Shown: one piece after another, positions 8,828 through 17,086 of the stretch
How positions within the stretch are numbered: the first letter of the stretch is position 1
Layout of the letters: each line of letters opens with the position of its first letter
NCBI RefSeq assembly: GCF_001983165.1
Contig: NZ_MNPU01000017.1
Coordinates: forward strand, 1 to 64,000
Length of the DNA stretch: 64,000 nucleotides
DNA from: Pseudomonas gessardii
GTDB taxonomy: Bacteria; Pseudomonadota; Gammaproteobacteria; Pseudomonadales; Pseudomonadaceae
Direction: 5' to 3'
The notes under the pieces: model-generated
Seen by the model: the letters and a program-made list of their open reading frames with translations, nothing else
Told to the model about the DNA's origin: nothing
Databases searched by the model: none
Program-made: the position numbers and the translations under genes

Positions 8828-9364
8828 TCACTTCAGGTCAAATTGACCGACCATCCCAGACTGGTAATGACCTGGTACGTTGCAGGCAAATTGAAGTCCA
8901 GTTGTATTGTTGAAGGTCCAGATCAATTCCTTTGTTGCTCCGGGCTCGATCAGCATGCTGTTCGGGTCGTTGTGTTCCATTCCAACCATCTTCATCCCTC
9001 CCATGCTGTGACCCATGCTGCCCGTCATTTTCCCTGACCCGGTGGGTGTAAGCGTTCCATTCTGGAACATGCTCGCCATTTCTTTTTGGTGCGCCGCATG
9101 AGCGGCGGCTTGGCCGATATTGAATTCGTGCAGCAGTGCGCCCTTATTACGAAGGACAAAACGAATAGTCTCACCAGGCTTCACATCGATGTTTTTAGGC
9201 ATGAAGAAAATATCACCCATCTCCACATCTACCGTACGGGTCACCGCAGAAGCGACGCCAGGCTGGCCGATGTCCTCTTTGCCATGACCTACGTCTGCCA
9301 TGGCCGTCGCACCGAGGAATAAGGTGATCGCCGCAATAACTGGGGTAACGAGCTTAGCTTTCAT
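8828..9364 (-). CDS. Periplasmic cupredoxin-like copper protein
   Basis: 178 residues with a signal peptide (to AMA) and a cupredoxin fold. KPGETIRFVLRNKG and LLHEFNIG supply the first His ligand. The C-terminal FACNVPGHYQSGMVG supplies Cys, His and Met, completing a type 1-like site. Between them is a Met/His-rich loop (GSMGHSMGGMKMVGMEH), which suggests extra Cu(I) binding. The neighbours are copper efflux genes, and a one-mismatch CopR box lies about 75 bases upstream, so it is probably the first gene of a cupredoxin / DUF2933 / ATPase operon. It may pass periplasmic copper to the Cus pump. Confidence 0.88.
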   Translation of the reverse strand: MKAKLVTPVIAAITLFLGATAMADVGHGKEDIGQPGVASAVTRTVDVEMGDIFFMPKNIDVKPGETIRFVLRNKGALLHEFNIGQAAAHAAHQKEMASMFQNGTLTPTGSGKMTGSMGHSMGGMKMVGMEHNDPNSMLIEPGATKELIWTFNNTTGLQFACNVPGHYQSGMVGQFDLK

Positions 9365-9436
9365 GATGACCTCAAGAGCAAATGGAAAACACTAGCTATG
9401 CTAAACGGATAGAGCTGCCAGCTAACTGACGTGAAC

Positions 9437-9452
9437 ACTACATTTCTGTCAG
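9437..9452 (-). promoter_or_regulatory. CopR box upstream of the cupredoxin gene
   Basis: Reads CTGACAGAAATGTAGT on the minus strand, one mismatch from CTGACA-n5-GTAAT, and shares the GAAAT spacer with the copA box. It lies 73 bases before the cupredoxin start codon. Confidence 0.75.
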
Positions 9453-9527
9453 TTTCCAAGAGTAGTGCGGCGCGCTTATGACGCCGTACCAACCGAGCGG
9501 ATCAAACAGCCCATCGGAGGTACCCGG

Positions 9528-9881
9528 TTACTGATGGCTCTCAGAAAGCATCAGTTTGTGTTCGCGCTGCATTTGGTTCAAAACGTCATCAACCATAGCG
9601 TCGTGCTTTTCCATCCAGGAAAGATGTTCCTGAGGCGACATTGATGCTTTTGGGTGATCCTGATGGAGTTGGTTCATGATCTCGCCCAGCAGTTTCATAT
9701 GCTCGGCCATGTGTACATGGCGCTCTCCCTCTGGGGCTTTTTCAGCTTGTACCAAGGTCGCTTCTGCTTTGTCGCGTAGGCTTTCCATACGCTCCGCAAT
9801 CCGATCTGCGCCACCTTCAGCCAAAGCAGACGCTGAGATGAGTATCGAACCCACAAAGAAAAGGATTTTTAGATGATTCAT
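9528..9881 (-). CDS. PtrA-like periplasmic protein, long form
   Basis: 117 residues starting at the ATG at 9881, which follows an AGGAG and begins the signal peptide (MNHLKILFFVGSILIS... to ALA). The mature N-terminus EGGADRIAERMESLRDKAE parallels the PtrA-like protein at 4779-4985. The remainder is helical with many Met and His (HVHMAEHMKLLGEIMNQLHQ and EKHDAMVDDVL), suitable for copper binding in the periplasm. It is transcribed divergently from copRS across a shared CopR box at 10009. The family assignment rests on the shared N-terminus; the C-terminal part is not recognised. Confidence 0.68.
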   Translation of the reverse strand: MNHLKILFFVGSILISASALAEGGADRIAERMESLRDKAEATLVQAEKAPEGERHVHMAEHMKLLGEIMNQLHQDHPKASMSPQEHLSWMEKHDAMVDDVLNQMQREHKLMLSESHQ

Positions 9882-10008
9882 GAGGAAGCTCCTTTTTGAT
9901 CTGTTTTCCGGCTCCCACAAGGTTTCATGCGGCGGCGTCGGTCGAGTACTAGGGAGTACTCATGCTCGAACCCTAGACAGCACTCGCTGACATCTACCTG
10001 AAGCCAAT

Positions 10009-10024
10009 ATTACTTTTCTGTCAG
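10009..10024 (-). promoter_or_regulatory. CopR box in the divergent copRS promoter region
   Basis: Reads CTGACAGAAAAGTAAT on the minus strand, a full match to CTGACA-n5-GTAAT. It lies between the minus-strand PtrA-like gene (start at 9881) and copR (start at 10088), so autoregulation of copRS together with that gene is likely. Confidence 0.82.
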
Positions 10025-10087
10025 TTGCTGGTTGGCAGAAGCATTTCCTTGCAGACTCATCATCACAATCATTCGAGAGCCACCCCC

Positions 10088-10783
10088 ATGAGACTTCTGG
10101 TTGCGGAAGACGAACCCAAAATAGGCATTTATTTGCAGCAAGGTCTTGCTGAGGCAGGGTTCAATGTTGATCGCTTTACCAATGGTAAGGAGGCGCTTCA
10201 ACACGCGTTGAGCGAGGCTTATGACCTGCTGATTCTCGATGTGATGATGCCTGGGCTGGACGGATGGGAAGTACTTCAGAAGGTGCGGGCATCCGGAAAA
10301 AATGTCCCCGTGCTTTTTCTCACGGCGCGAGACCGCGTCGAGGATCGCGTCAAAGGACTTGAGCTGGGGGCAGACGATTACCTCATAAAACCCTTCGCTT
10401 TTTCTGAATTGCTGGCCCGCGTCAGAACGCTGCTGCGAAGAGGGAGTACAGCCCCCTCCCAAACTCATATGAAATTGGCTGATCTTGAGGTTGACCTGCT
10501 CAAGCGCAGGGTTGTCCGTGGAGGCAAACGTATAGATCTCACGGCCAAAGAGTTTGCGTTACTCGAATTGCTGCTCCGTCGTCGAGGTGAGGTGCTGCCT
10601 AAGTCGCTTATCGCTTCCCAGGTGTGGGACATGAACTTCGACAGCGATACTAACGTCATCGAGGTCGCCGTAAGGCGGCTCAGAGCAAAGATTGATGATG
10701 ATTTTGAGGTCAAGCTTATCCACACCTCCCGAGGCATGGGCTACATGCTAGATGCGCCGGATTCTGGGACGGGGCTGGAATGA
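10088..10783 (+). CDS. copR: Copper response regulator CopR
   Basis: 231 residues, OmpR/PhoB family. The ATG at 10088 begins the canonical receiver ([10 protein letters not shown]); a longer in-frame start would run over the CopR box. The phospho-acceptor is D51 (LILDVMMPG) and the conserved Lys is K101 (YLIKPF). The C-terminal winged helix contains [16 protein letters not shown] and ends in GMGYML. The stop codon overlaps the copS start by 4 bases, so the pair is translationally coupled. Together with copS it senses periplasmic copper and activates the copper genes carrying the CTGACA-n5-GTAAT box. Confidence 0.95.
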   Translation: MRLLVAEDEPKIGIYLQQGLAEAGFNVDRFTNGKEALQHALSEAYDLLILDVMMPGLDGWEVLQKVRASGKNVPVLFLTARDRVEDRVKGLELGADDYLIKPFAFSELLARVRTLLRRGSTAPSQTHMKLADLEVDLLKRRVVRGGKRIDLTAKEFALLELLLRRRGEVLPKSLIASQVWDMNFDSDTNVIEVAVRRLRAKIDDDFEVKLIHTSRGMGYMLDAPDSGTGLE

Positions 10784-12168
10784 AGCGAATGTCTCTGACT
10801 ACCCGCATGAGCCTGATGTTCATGCTAGCTGTAACGGCGGTGCTCACCGTCGCTGGACTCAGTTTTAACAGCCTTAGCCGGCATCATTTCAAAATGCTAG
10901 ATCAGCAGGCGCTAAACGAGAAGCTACACTCGACCCAAAGAATTTTGACGGGATTGAGTAGCATTGACCAGTTCAGTGATGTTAAGCCTGAGTTGGAGGC
11001 GCTGCTGGGTGCTCACCGAGATTTGACAGCCCTGATCTTCGATGGTCACGGCAAGACCCTTTTTGCTGATCCAGGTCCAATCGATATTCCTGAAGACTTT
11101 CGCACGACCTCAAACAACAATGTTTGGGAGTGGCGTGATGATGAGCAAACGTTCCGGGGAATAACGGCGCAAGCGATTGTGACGGGACAAGAAAAACCGC
11201 TGACCGTACTGTTAATCTTTGACGTTACGCAACATATGGCGTTCTTTGAGACGCTTGAACGCTGGTTTTTGATAGGGTTGTTTATAAGCGCGCTGGTCAG
11301 TGCGGCGCTGGGCTGGATGGTCGCGAGCAGTGGACTAAGGCCTATTCGCCAGGTTACTCAAGTCGCTGCGTCAATGTCTGCTAAATCGCTCAAAGAACGA
11401 ATTCCTTTAGCGGCCGTTCCTAAAGAGCTTCAGCAGATGGTGCTTTCTTTCAATGCAATGTTATCTAGACTGGACGATGCATTTGTTCGCTTATCAAACT
11501 TCTCTGCGGACATTGCTCACGAACTACGAACACCTGTCAGCAATTTGATGACTCACACCGAAGTGGTTTTATCTAGAAAAAGGAATATTGAGGACTACGA
11601 AGACAACTTGTACTCGAATCTTGATGACCTGAAGCGTATGGGCCGGATGATCGATGACATGCTTTTTCTAGCGAAATCTGACAATGGTCTGATTTCTCAT
11701 GAAAACAAACCGATAGACTTGGTAGCACTAGTAGAAAAATTACTCGAGTACTACCGCTTGCTGGCTGATGAGCAAGGCATCGACCTCAAAGTGACAGGGA
11801 GAGGCAGCGTCCGAGGTGACGTTCTTATGCTCGACAGGGCTATCTCTAATCTGCTCTCAAATGCGCTCCGGTACACCCCCGCAGGGAAATGTATTAGCGT
11901 CGATATAAGGCAGGAAGGGACGTCAATCTCAGTCTCCGTGGAAAACCCTGGAGAACCTATCGCTCCTGAGCACCTTGAAAAACTGTTTGATCGATTTTAT
12001 CGAGTGGACCCCGCTCGTAGAGAAGGAAACCCAAGTAATGCGGGGCTAGGCTTATCAATCACTCGATCCATTATCGAGTCGCATGGCGGCAAGATATGGT
12101 GCACGTCGTCAGATGGAAAAACAGCCTTTCATATACAACTCCCATGTGCGAGTGCAGAAAATGCATAG
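10780..12168 (+). CDS. copS: Copper sensor histidine kinase CopS
   Basis: 462 residues. Two membrane segments (about 10-32 and 162-184) enclose a periplasmic sensor domain of about 130 residues. A HAMP linker follows ([12 protein letters not shown]), then the dimerisation box [15 protein letters not shown] with H247 as the phosphorylated residue, an N box ([13 protein letters not shown]), and G boxes (AGLGLSI). It matches the CusS/CopS heavy-metal sensor kinase family. It is coupled to copR and followed by a terminator-like hairpin. Confidence 0.94.
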   Translation: MKRMSLTTRMSLMFMLAVTAVLTVAGLSFNSLSRHHFKMLDQQALNEKLHSTQRILTGLSSIDQFSDVKPELEALLGAHRDLTALIFDGHGKTLFADPGPIDIPEDFRTTSNNNVWEWRDDEQTFRGITAQAIVTGQEKPLTVLLIFDVTQHMAFFETLERWFLIGLFISALVSAALGWMVASSGLRPIRQVTQVAASMSAKSLKERIPLAAVPKELQQMVLSFNAMLSRLDDAFVRLSNFSADIAHELRTPVSNLMTHTEVVLSRKRNIEDYEDNLYSNLDDLKRMGRMIDDMLFLAKSDNGLISHENKPIDLVALVEKLLEYYRLLADEQGIDLKVTGRGSVRGDVLMLDRAISNLLSNALRYTPAGKCISVDIRQEGTSISVSVENPGEPIAPEHLEKLFDRFYRVDPARREGNPSNAGLGLSITRSIIESHGGKIWCTSSDGKTAFHIQLPCASAENA

Positions 12169-12236
12169 TCAACGACACCATATACACCCGAGCAGCTATG
12201 TGGTCTTGCGAACGGTTTTCACGGTGTGCACGTCGC

Positions 12237-12265
12237 AAAACGGAAGCCCGTTTTAACCATTTTTT
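12237..12265 (+). terminator. Rho-independent terminator after copS
   Basis: AAAACGG (12237-12243) pairs with CCGTTTT (12248-12254) around a 4-base loop, and a run of six T residues follows shortly after. It lies 70 bases past the copS stop codon. The 339-base gap 12169-12507 otherwise holds only the copC CopR box and promoter region. Confidence 0.6.
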
Positions 12266-12297
12266 CAAGAAATTCAGCGTCCCAAAGCAGGTCCAAG

Positions 12298-12313
12298 CTG
12301 ACTGAAATGTAAT
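12298..12313 (+). promoter_or_regulatory. CopR box upstream of copCD
   Basis: Reads CTGACTGAAATGTAAT on the plus strand, one mismatch from CTGACA-n5-GTAAT and with the same GAAAT spacer as the copA box. It is 195 bases before the copC start codon. Confidence 0.75.
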
Positions 12314-12507
12314 CGAATAGTTTGCGTTCGTGTGGCATCGTGTACTTGCGCTGTGACGTTGGAATTCTTGTGATTATTCCTGTCCAGCCCGCCCTAGAAC
12401 AAGGAATTTGCTAGGTAGCTCGCCAGTGTTTTTAATAAGCGTAAAAGTAATAACTAGATACTCATCAAAAACCTAGAATCAACAGCTTTTGCTGTGAGGA
12501 GTCTTGC

Positions 12508-12891
12508 ATGTCATTCCTTAAAACCACCACCGTAGCTGTAGCACTGACAGCGGGTTTGCTTTTGAGTGCAGTTGCTCAGGCACATCCAAAGCTGCTTTCT
12601 TCCACTCCAGCAGAAGGGTCGGATGTTGCTGCTCCTGCGAAAATTGAACTGCAATTTTCTGAGAATCTAACGACTCAGTTTTCCGGTGCTAAGCTGATCA
12701 TGACCGATATGCCTGGCATGCCTAACTCCCCAATGGGCGTTAAAGCAGCTGTTGCAGGCGGTGGAGATCCTAAGACGATGGTTATTACGCCTGCATCGCC
12801 ATTGACCACAGGTACTTATAAAGTTGAGTGGCGTGCCGTCTCGTCTGACACTCATCCAATTACCGGCAATTTTTCTTTCAAAGTGAAATGA
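12508..12891 (+). CDS. copC: Periplasmic copper-binding protein CopC
   Basis: 127 residues with a signal peptide cleaved at QA-HPK, which leaves His as the first mature residue, the Cu(II) ligand typical of CopC. The beta-sandwich markers LLSSTPAEGS and WRAVSSDTHPITG (a second conserved His) are present, along with a Met-rich loop (MTDMPGMPNSPMG) that can bind Cu(I). The start codon is preceded by GTGAGGAG. copD follows after 3 bases, so they form an operon with a CopR box upstream. The pair is linked to copper uptake or transfer across the inner membrane. Confidence 0.95.
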   Translation: MSFLKTTTVAVALTAGLLLSAVAQAHPKLLSSTPAEGSDVAAPAKIELQFSENLTTQFSGAKLIMTDMPGMPNSPMGVKAAVAGGGDPKTMVITPASPLTTGTYKVEWRAVSSDTHPITGNFSFKVK

Positions 12892-12894
12892 TTC

Positions 12895-13833
12895 ATGAGC
12901 GACTCAATAAATATAGCTGTTCGCTTTGCTCTATATTTTGATCTGATGCTGTTATTTGGACTGGCAATATTTGGTCTTTATAGCCTGAGAGGAAAAGAGA
13001 GAGTATCGGGAGCAGTTTTAAATTTTGAGTCGCTTCTTTACAGTACATCTGTTTTAGGTGTAGCTCTGTCTCTAGCAGCCATGTTGTTGCTTGCGAAAGC
13101 TATGAGTGGTGTGTCGGGCTTCATGGAGCTACATCACCATATTTTTCAAATGGTTCTCATGGGGACGGACGTCGGTTTGACCTGGATGGTCCGGATAGTG
13201 GCGTTGCTGACGGCTGTTGTCGGCGTTGCTCTGAGTAAGCGCTTTCCGACACTTAGTCTTTGGATTGTCAGTGTATGTGGCGCCATTGCGCTAGCGACGC
13301 TGGCATGGACAGGGCATGGTGCGATGGACGAAGGGAGCCGTCGTTACTGGCATTTTACTAGCGACATCTTCCATCTCTTGGCCGCAGGCGGTTGGTTGGG
13401 TGCGTTGGCAGCATTTGCACTGCTGCTGCGTTTAAAATCGCTGAAAGGTGATCAGGAAGTACGAGTTCTTGCTCGGGTACTGACAGGGTTTGAATCGGCC
13501 GGCGCGGTGATTGTAGTAATCATCAGTATAACGGGCGTGGTGAATTACCTATTTATCGTAGGACCAAGCCTCGATGAGGTGATGCTCAGCACTTATGGCC
13601 AGTTACTATTTTTGAAAATCCTGCTATTTGCAGGGATGATCGTATTAGCCACGCTTAACCGTTTTCATCTAAGCCCCTTATTGGAGCGATCAGTTCGCAA
13701 TGGCGAATACGCTGTCGCGGTGAATGCCTTGCGCCGTAGCATGAAACTTGAGTTTTCAATGGCGGTCATCATTATCTGTCTTGTCGCATGGTTAGGTACT
13801 TTAAGCCCTGTCATGGAAATGAGCGCAGCATAG
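12895..13833 (+). CDS. copD: Inner-membrane copper protein CopD
   Basis: 312 residues with about eight hydrophobic segments. Conserved CopD features are visible: TWMVRIV, a mid-protein [11 protein letters not shown]is, [17 protein letters not shown] and a C-terminal [19 protein letters not shown]. CopD acts with CopC and is thought to move copper into the cytoplasm. It starts 3 bases after the copC stop. No signs of damage. Confidence 0.93.
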   Translation: MSDSINIAVRFALYFDLMLLFGLAIFGLYSLRGKERVSGAVLNFESLLYSTSVLGVALSLAAMLLLAKAMSGVSGFMELHHHIFQMVLMGTDVGLTWMVRIVALLTAVVGVALSKRFPTLSLWIVSVCGAIALATLAWTGHGAMDEGSRRYWHFTSDIFHLLAAGGWLGALAAFALLLRLKSLKGDQEVRVLARVLTGFESAGAVIVVIISITGVVNYLFIVGPSLDEVMLSTYGQLLFLKILLFAGMIVLATLNRFHLSPLLERSVRNGEYAVAVNALRRSMKLEFSMAVIIICLVAWLGTLSPVMEMSAA

Positions 13834-13907
13834 ACGTTGGTAACAGCCAATACAGGAGTCTTAAGGGTGAATTGTAAGGGCCATTTGCACCGTCTACACT
13901 TTAGCCC

Positions 13908-14249
13908 ATGAAACGCTATGTGCGGTTTTGCCTGATTTTCCTAATTAGCTTGGCGCTTCCCCTTAGCGGGATGGCGGGTGTTCAGGCATCGACTGAACCA
14001 TGCCCGATGAAAACCATGGATATAGCGATGAAGGATGGTATGGGTCAAGACTGCTGTCACGACATGAAAAGTACCGCTGAGCATGGCAAACCTTGTAAGT
14101 CGGGCCAGGAATGCAAAACGGGCGGCATGCTGCAAGTCTCGATCATCAAGCCTCCTATTACCTTGTCCAGTCCAATCGTTCCGCCCTTCTCCAGCCATTT
14201 CCCACTCGTACAAACCCCTTCTGGGTTATGGCGACCGCCCCGTACTTGA
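13908..14249 (+). CDS. Small Cys/Met-rich secreted protein upstream of cusCBA
   Basis: 113 residues with a signal peptide (RFCLIFLISLALPLSGMAG...) and a mature segment rich in Cys and Met: EPCPMKTMDIAMKDGMGQ, DCCHDMKST and a CKSGQECKTGGM pair. The C-terminal part is Pro-rich and resembles no catalytic fold. Small proteins of this kind often precede czc/cus efflux operons. It starts about 75 bases after copD and ends 93 bases before cusC on the same strand. Metal binding in the periplasm is inferred from composition. No named family is assigned. Confidence 0.68.
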   Translation: MKRYVRFCLIFLISLALPLSGMAGVQASTEPCPMKTMDIAMKDGMGQDCCHDMKSTAEHGKPCKSGQECKTGGMLQVSIIKPPITLSSPIVPPFSSHFPLVQTPSGLWRPPRT

Positions 14250-14342
14250 TTCCTGTACCACACTGAGCCTCATTCCGCGTTAGCGGGATGGCATATCTGC
14301 GCGCATGTCTTATGAAGCGCGCGGTGGATCATCACAGGAATC

Positions 14343-15605
14343 GTGAACATGAACTCCAACTGCTTTTGCACAGGTTGGTCCCTCGTGGCCGGCCTGGCGG
14401 CAAGCGTACTGGCATTGCCGAGCCTTGCTGGTGCATTGACACTCGATGAAGCGCTGCGGCTGGCCGAAAACAATGCACCGTCGTTGACCGCACAAGACGC
14501 CAAAATTCAAGCAGCCACCAGTGCGGCCATTCCCGCTGGCGAACTACCCGATCCCAAGCTACTGCTGGGCGTGCAGAACTACCCCATTGGTGGTGCCGAC
14601 AGATGGAGCATCGACCAGGACTTCATGACCATGCAAATGGTCGGGGTCAGACAGGAGATGCCCAACAGCGATAAGCGCAAAGCACGTATCGAGGTCGCGG
14701 ATGCGGCTGTTGATCGAGCGTCCGCTGAGCGTCGAGTGGCGCGTCTGAACGTCCGACAGTCCACGGCATTGGCCTGGATCAGTAGCTACTCGGTTGAGCG
14801 TAAAGATGCGATGTTCCAGGACTTCTACAAAGAAAACCGTCTTCTGACCGATACCGTCAGATCTCAGATTGCGGGTGGCCGCGCCCAACCCGCCGATGCG
14901 GTGACACCTAAACAGGAAGCTGCCCAACTGGCGGAGCAGCAGGATGATTTAGTTCGCCAACGTGCACAGGCCCGGGCGGCCCTCAAGCGCTGGATTGGCC
15001 CAGCTGCCAATGACAAACCGGCGGGCAGCTTGCCTGATTGGCCCATTGAAACCTCTGGATACTCCCATAAGCTGCAACATCACCCTGAATTGGCGGCGTA
15101 TGTGCCGATGACCCGTGAAGCACAAGCCAAGATCCGTGAAGCTGAGGCGGAAAAGCAATCTGACTGGAGCTGGGAATTCGACTATCAGCATCGAGGCAAA
15201 CAATTCGGTGACATGGTTAGCGTCCAGTTTTCATGGGATCTCCCGCTGTTTCCTGACTCTCGGCAAAACCCCAAAATTGCGGCAAAGCACGCCGAACTCA
15301 ACCAGCTTGAGGCTGAGCGGGAAGCTCTGTCGCGCGAGCATACCCAGCAACTGGAGGATGAGTTGGCCGACTACGAGCGACTCAATCGTGCAGTCAACCG
15401 TAATCAGGAAAGCTTGTTGCCGCTGGCTAAAGAAAAGGTTGAACTCACCATGGCTAGCTACCGTTCCGGCAAAGGTGATTTGAACTCGGTTGTGGCCGCC
15501 CGACGCGAACTCATCGAAGCCCGTCTCAAGCAGATTGACGTTGAAGAGCAACGTGCTCTCACCAGCGCTCGCCTGTATTTCTCTTACGGGGAGCCCGCTC
15601 AATGA
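14343..15605 (+). CDS. cusC: Outer-membrane channel of the Cu/Ag efflux pump (CusC-type, TolC family)
   Basis: 420 residues. GTG at 14343 or ATG at 14349 are both possible starts, with AGGA just upstream. A signal peptide precedes LTLDEALRLAENNAPSL, the standard start of TolC-family outer-membrane factors. Two long helical repeats follow, each ending in motifs such as YRSGKGDLNSVVAARREL. It forms the outer-membrane exit duct for the CusBA pump. The stop overlaps the cusB start by 4 bases. Confidence 0.9.
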   Translation: MNMNSNCFCTGWSLVAGLAASVLALPSLAGALTLDEALRLAENNAPSLTAQDAKIQAATSAAIPAGELPDPKLLLGVQNYPIGGADRWSIDQDFMTMQMVGVRQEMPNSDKRKARIEVADAAVDRASAERRVARLNVRQSTALAWISSYSVERKDAMFQDFYKENRLLTDTVRSQIAGGRAQPADAVTPKQEAAQLAEQQDDLVRQRAQARAALKRWIGPAANDKPAGSLPDWPIETSGYSHKLQHHPELAAYVPMTREAQAKIREAEAEKQSDWSWEFDYQHRGKQFGDMVSVQFSWDLPLFPDSRQNPKIAAKHAELNQLEAEREALSREHTQQLEDELADYERLNRAVNRNQESLLPLAKEKVELTMASYRSGKGDLNSVVAARRELIEARLKQIDVEEQRALTSARLYFSYGEPAQ

Positions 15606-17086
15606 ATTTCAAAGTATGGAAAGGGACTTTAGTTGTCGGCATCTCGATTGCCTTGGGTGTTGCCGGAGGTTACTGGTTAGCCCAACCGCGAATGAGCGAA
15701 GTAGCTGGTGTCGAGCCGGATCAGGAAGCCAAAGCCTCTCCTGATCGAAAGGTTCTGTATTGGTATGACCCCATGTACCCACAACAGAAATTCGATAAAC
15801 CGGGTAAGTCACCCTTCATGGACATGCAGATGATCCCCCAATACGCAGATACCAAGGGGGACAGCGGCGGCATTCGAATTGATCCAAGCCTGACTCAGAA
15901 CCTTGGTGTGCGACTGGCTAGTGTCAGTCGAGGGGTATTTGCCTCGACACTGAACGTGGTAGGTGTTCTGGCCTTCAACGAACGGGACGTTGCAGTCATT
16001 CAGGCCCGTACGGCGGGTTTTGTCGAGCGCGTGTACGCCCATGCACCTGGTGATGTGCTGAAAGTGAATGCCGCCTTGGCAGATATCTTGGTGCCGGATT
16101 GGGCAGCTGCTCAAGAGGAATTTCTCGCCCTCAAGCGTAGTGGCGATGCTGACTTGCTGACAGCGGCCCGCCAGCGATTGAGGCTCACCGGAATGCCAAC
16201 TAAGTTAATTGCTCAAGTTGAGCGCAGTGGCAAAGTTCAACCGAACCTGACTCTGACCAGCCCTATTGGTGGTGTGCTTCAAGAGCTGAGTGTGCGTGAA
16301 GGTATGACGGTGGCCGCAGGCGAGACGCTCGCGCGTGTTAATGGTTTGAGCAGTGTCTGGCTGGCCGTGGCGGTACCAGAGTCGGAGGCTGGGTCAATCG
16401 TTGTAGGGCAAGCAGCCGAAGCGCGTTTGTCCGCGCTCCCTGGAGTTGTGCTCAAGGGCGTCGTCAGTGCGATTCTTCCGGAAACCAGTTCGGACAGTCG
16501 CACACTTCGCGTTCGAGTTGAGTTACCCAATCCGGATGGCCGACTCAGGCCAGGTTTGACCGCGCAGGTAAGTCTCAATCGTTCGACGGAGCAAAGTGTT
16601 TTGTGGGTGCCGAGCGAGGCCGTCATTCGTACCGGTCGACGTACGTTGGTCATGCTCTCTGAAGACGCTGGTCGATATCGCCCGGTGGAGGTGCAGTTAG
16701 GCCAAGATAACGATGGCAAAACGCTGATATTGAAAGGCTTGGAAGAGGGGCAAAAAGTGGTGACTTCTGGCCAGTTCCTTCTCGACTCGGAGGCCAGTCT
16801 CAAGGGCGTTGTCGCAAGCTCACTGGACGTTTCGCCATCTACTGTAACCGCAGGCGCTTTGCATGAGGCCGATGGTCAGATCGTTGAGATCAACGACAAA
16901 GAAGTCACGCTCGCCCACGGTCCCTTCAGAACATTGGGTATGTCAGGCATGACGATGACTTTCCCTCTCGCCGCTCCAGCTCTGATGAAGGATCTTAAAA
17001 CGGGCGACAAGGTTCGGATCGCTGTCAGCCAGACGGAAGATGGTCTGCGCGTTGAGCGTCTGGAACGCTCTGGGACCCAGCCATGA
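15602..17086 (+). CDS. cusB: Cu/Ag efflux RND adaptor CusB with fused CusF-like domain
   Basis: 494 residues. After one N-terminal membrane anchor comes the CusB metal site, [10 protein letters not shown] then [10 protein letters not shown], the Met residues used for Cu(I)/Ag(I) binding. Lipoyl/hairpin and barrel domains follow. The last 75 or so residues form a CusF-like domain ([18 protein letters not shown], then [10 protein letters not shown]), normally a separate periplasmic metallochaperone. The fusion would tether metal delivery to the pump. It overlaps cusC and cusA by 4 bases each. Confidence 0.94.
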   Translation: MNFKVWKGTLVVGISIALGVAGGYWLAQPRMSEVAGVEPDQEAKASPDRKVLYWYDPMYPQQKFDKPGKSPFMDMQMIPQYADTKGDSGGIRIDPSLTQNLGVRLASVSRGVFASTLNVVGVLAFNERDVAVIQARTAGFVERVYAHAPGDVLKVNAALADILVPDWAAAQEEFLALKRSGDADLLTAARQRLRLTGMPTKLIAQVERSGKVQPNLTLTSPIGGVLQELSVREGMTVAAGETLARVNGLSSVWLAVAVPESEAGSIVVGQAAEARLSALPGVVLKGVVSAILPETSSDSRTLRVRVELPNPDGRLRPGLTAQVSLNRSTEQSVLWVPSEAVIRTGRRTLVMLSEDAGRYRPVEVQLGQDNDGKTLILKGLEEGQKVVTSGQFLLDSEASLKGVVASSLDVSPSTVTAGALHEADGQIVEINDKEVTLAHGPFRTLGMSGMTMTFPLAAPALMKDLKTGDKVRIAVSQTEDGLRVERLERSGTQP

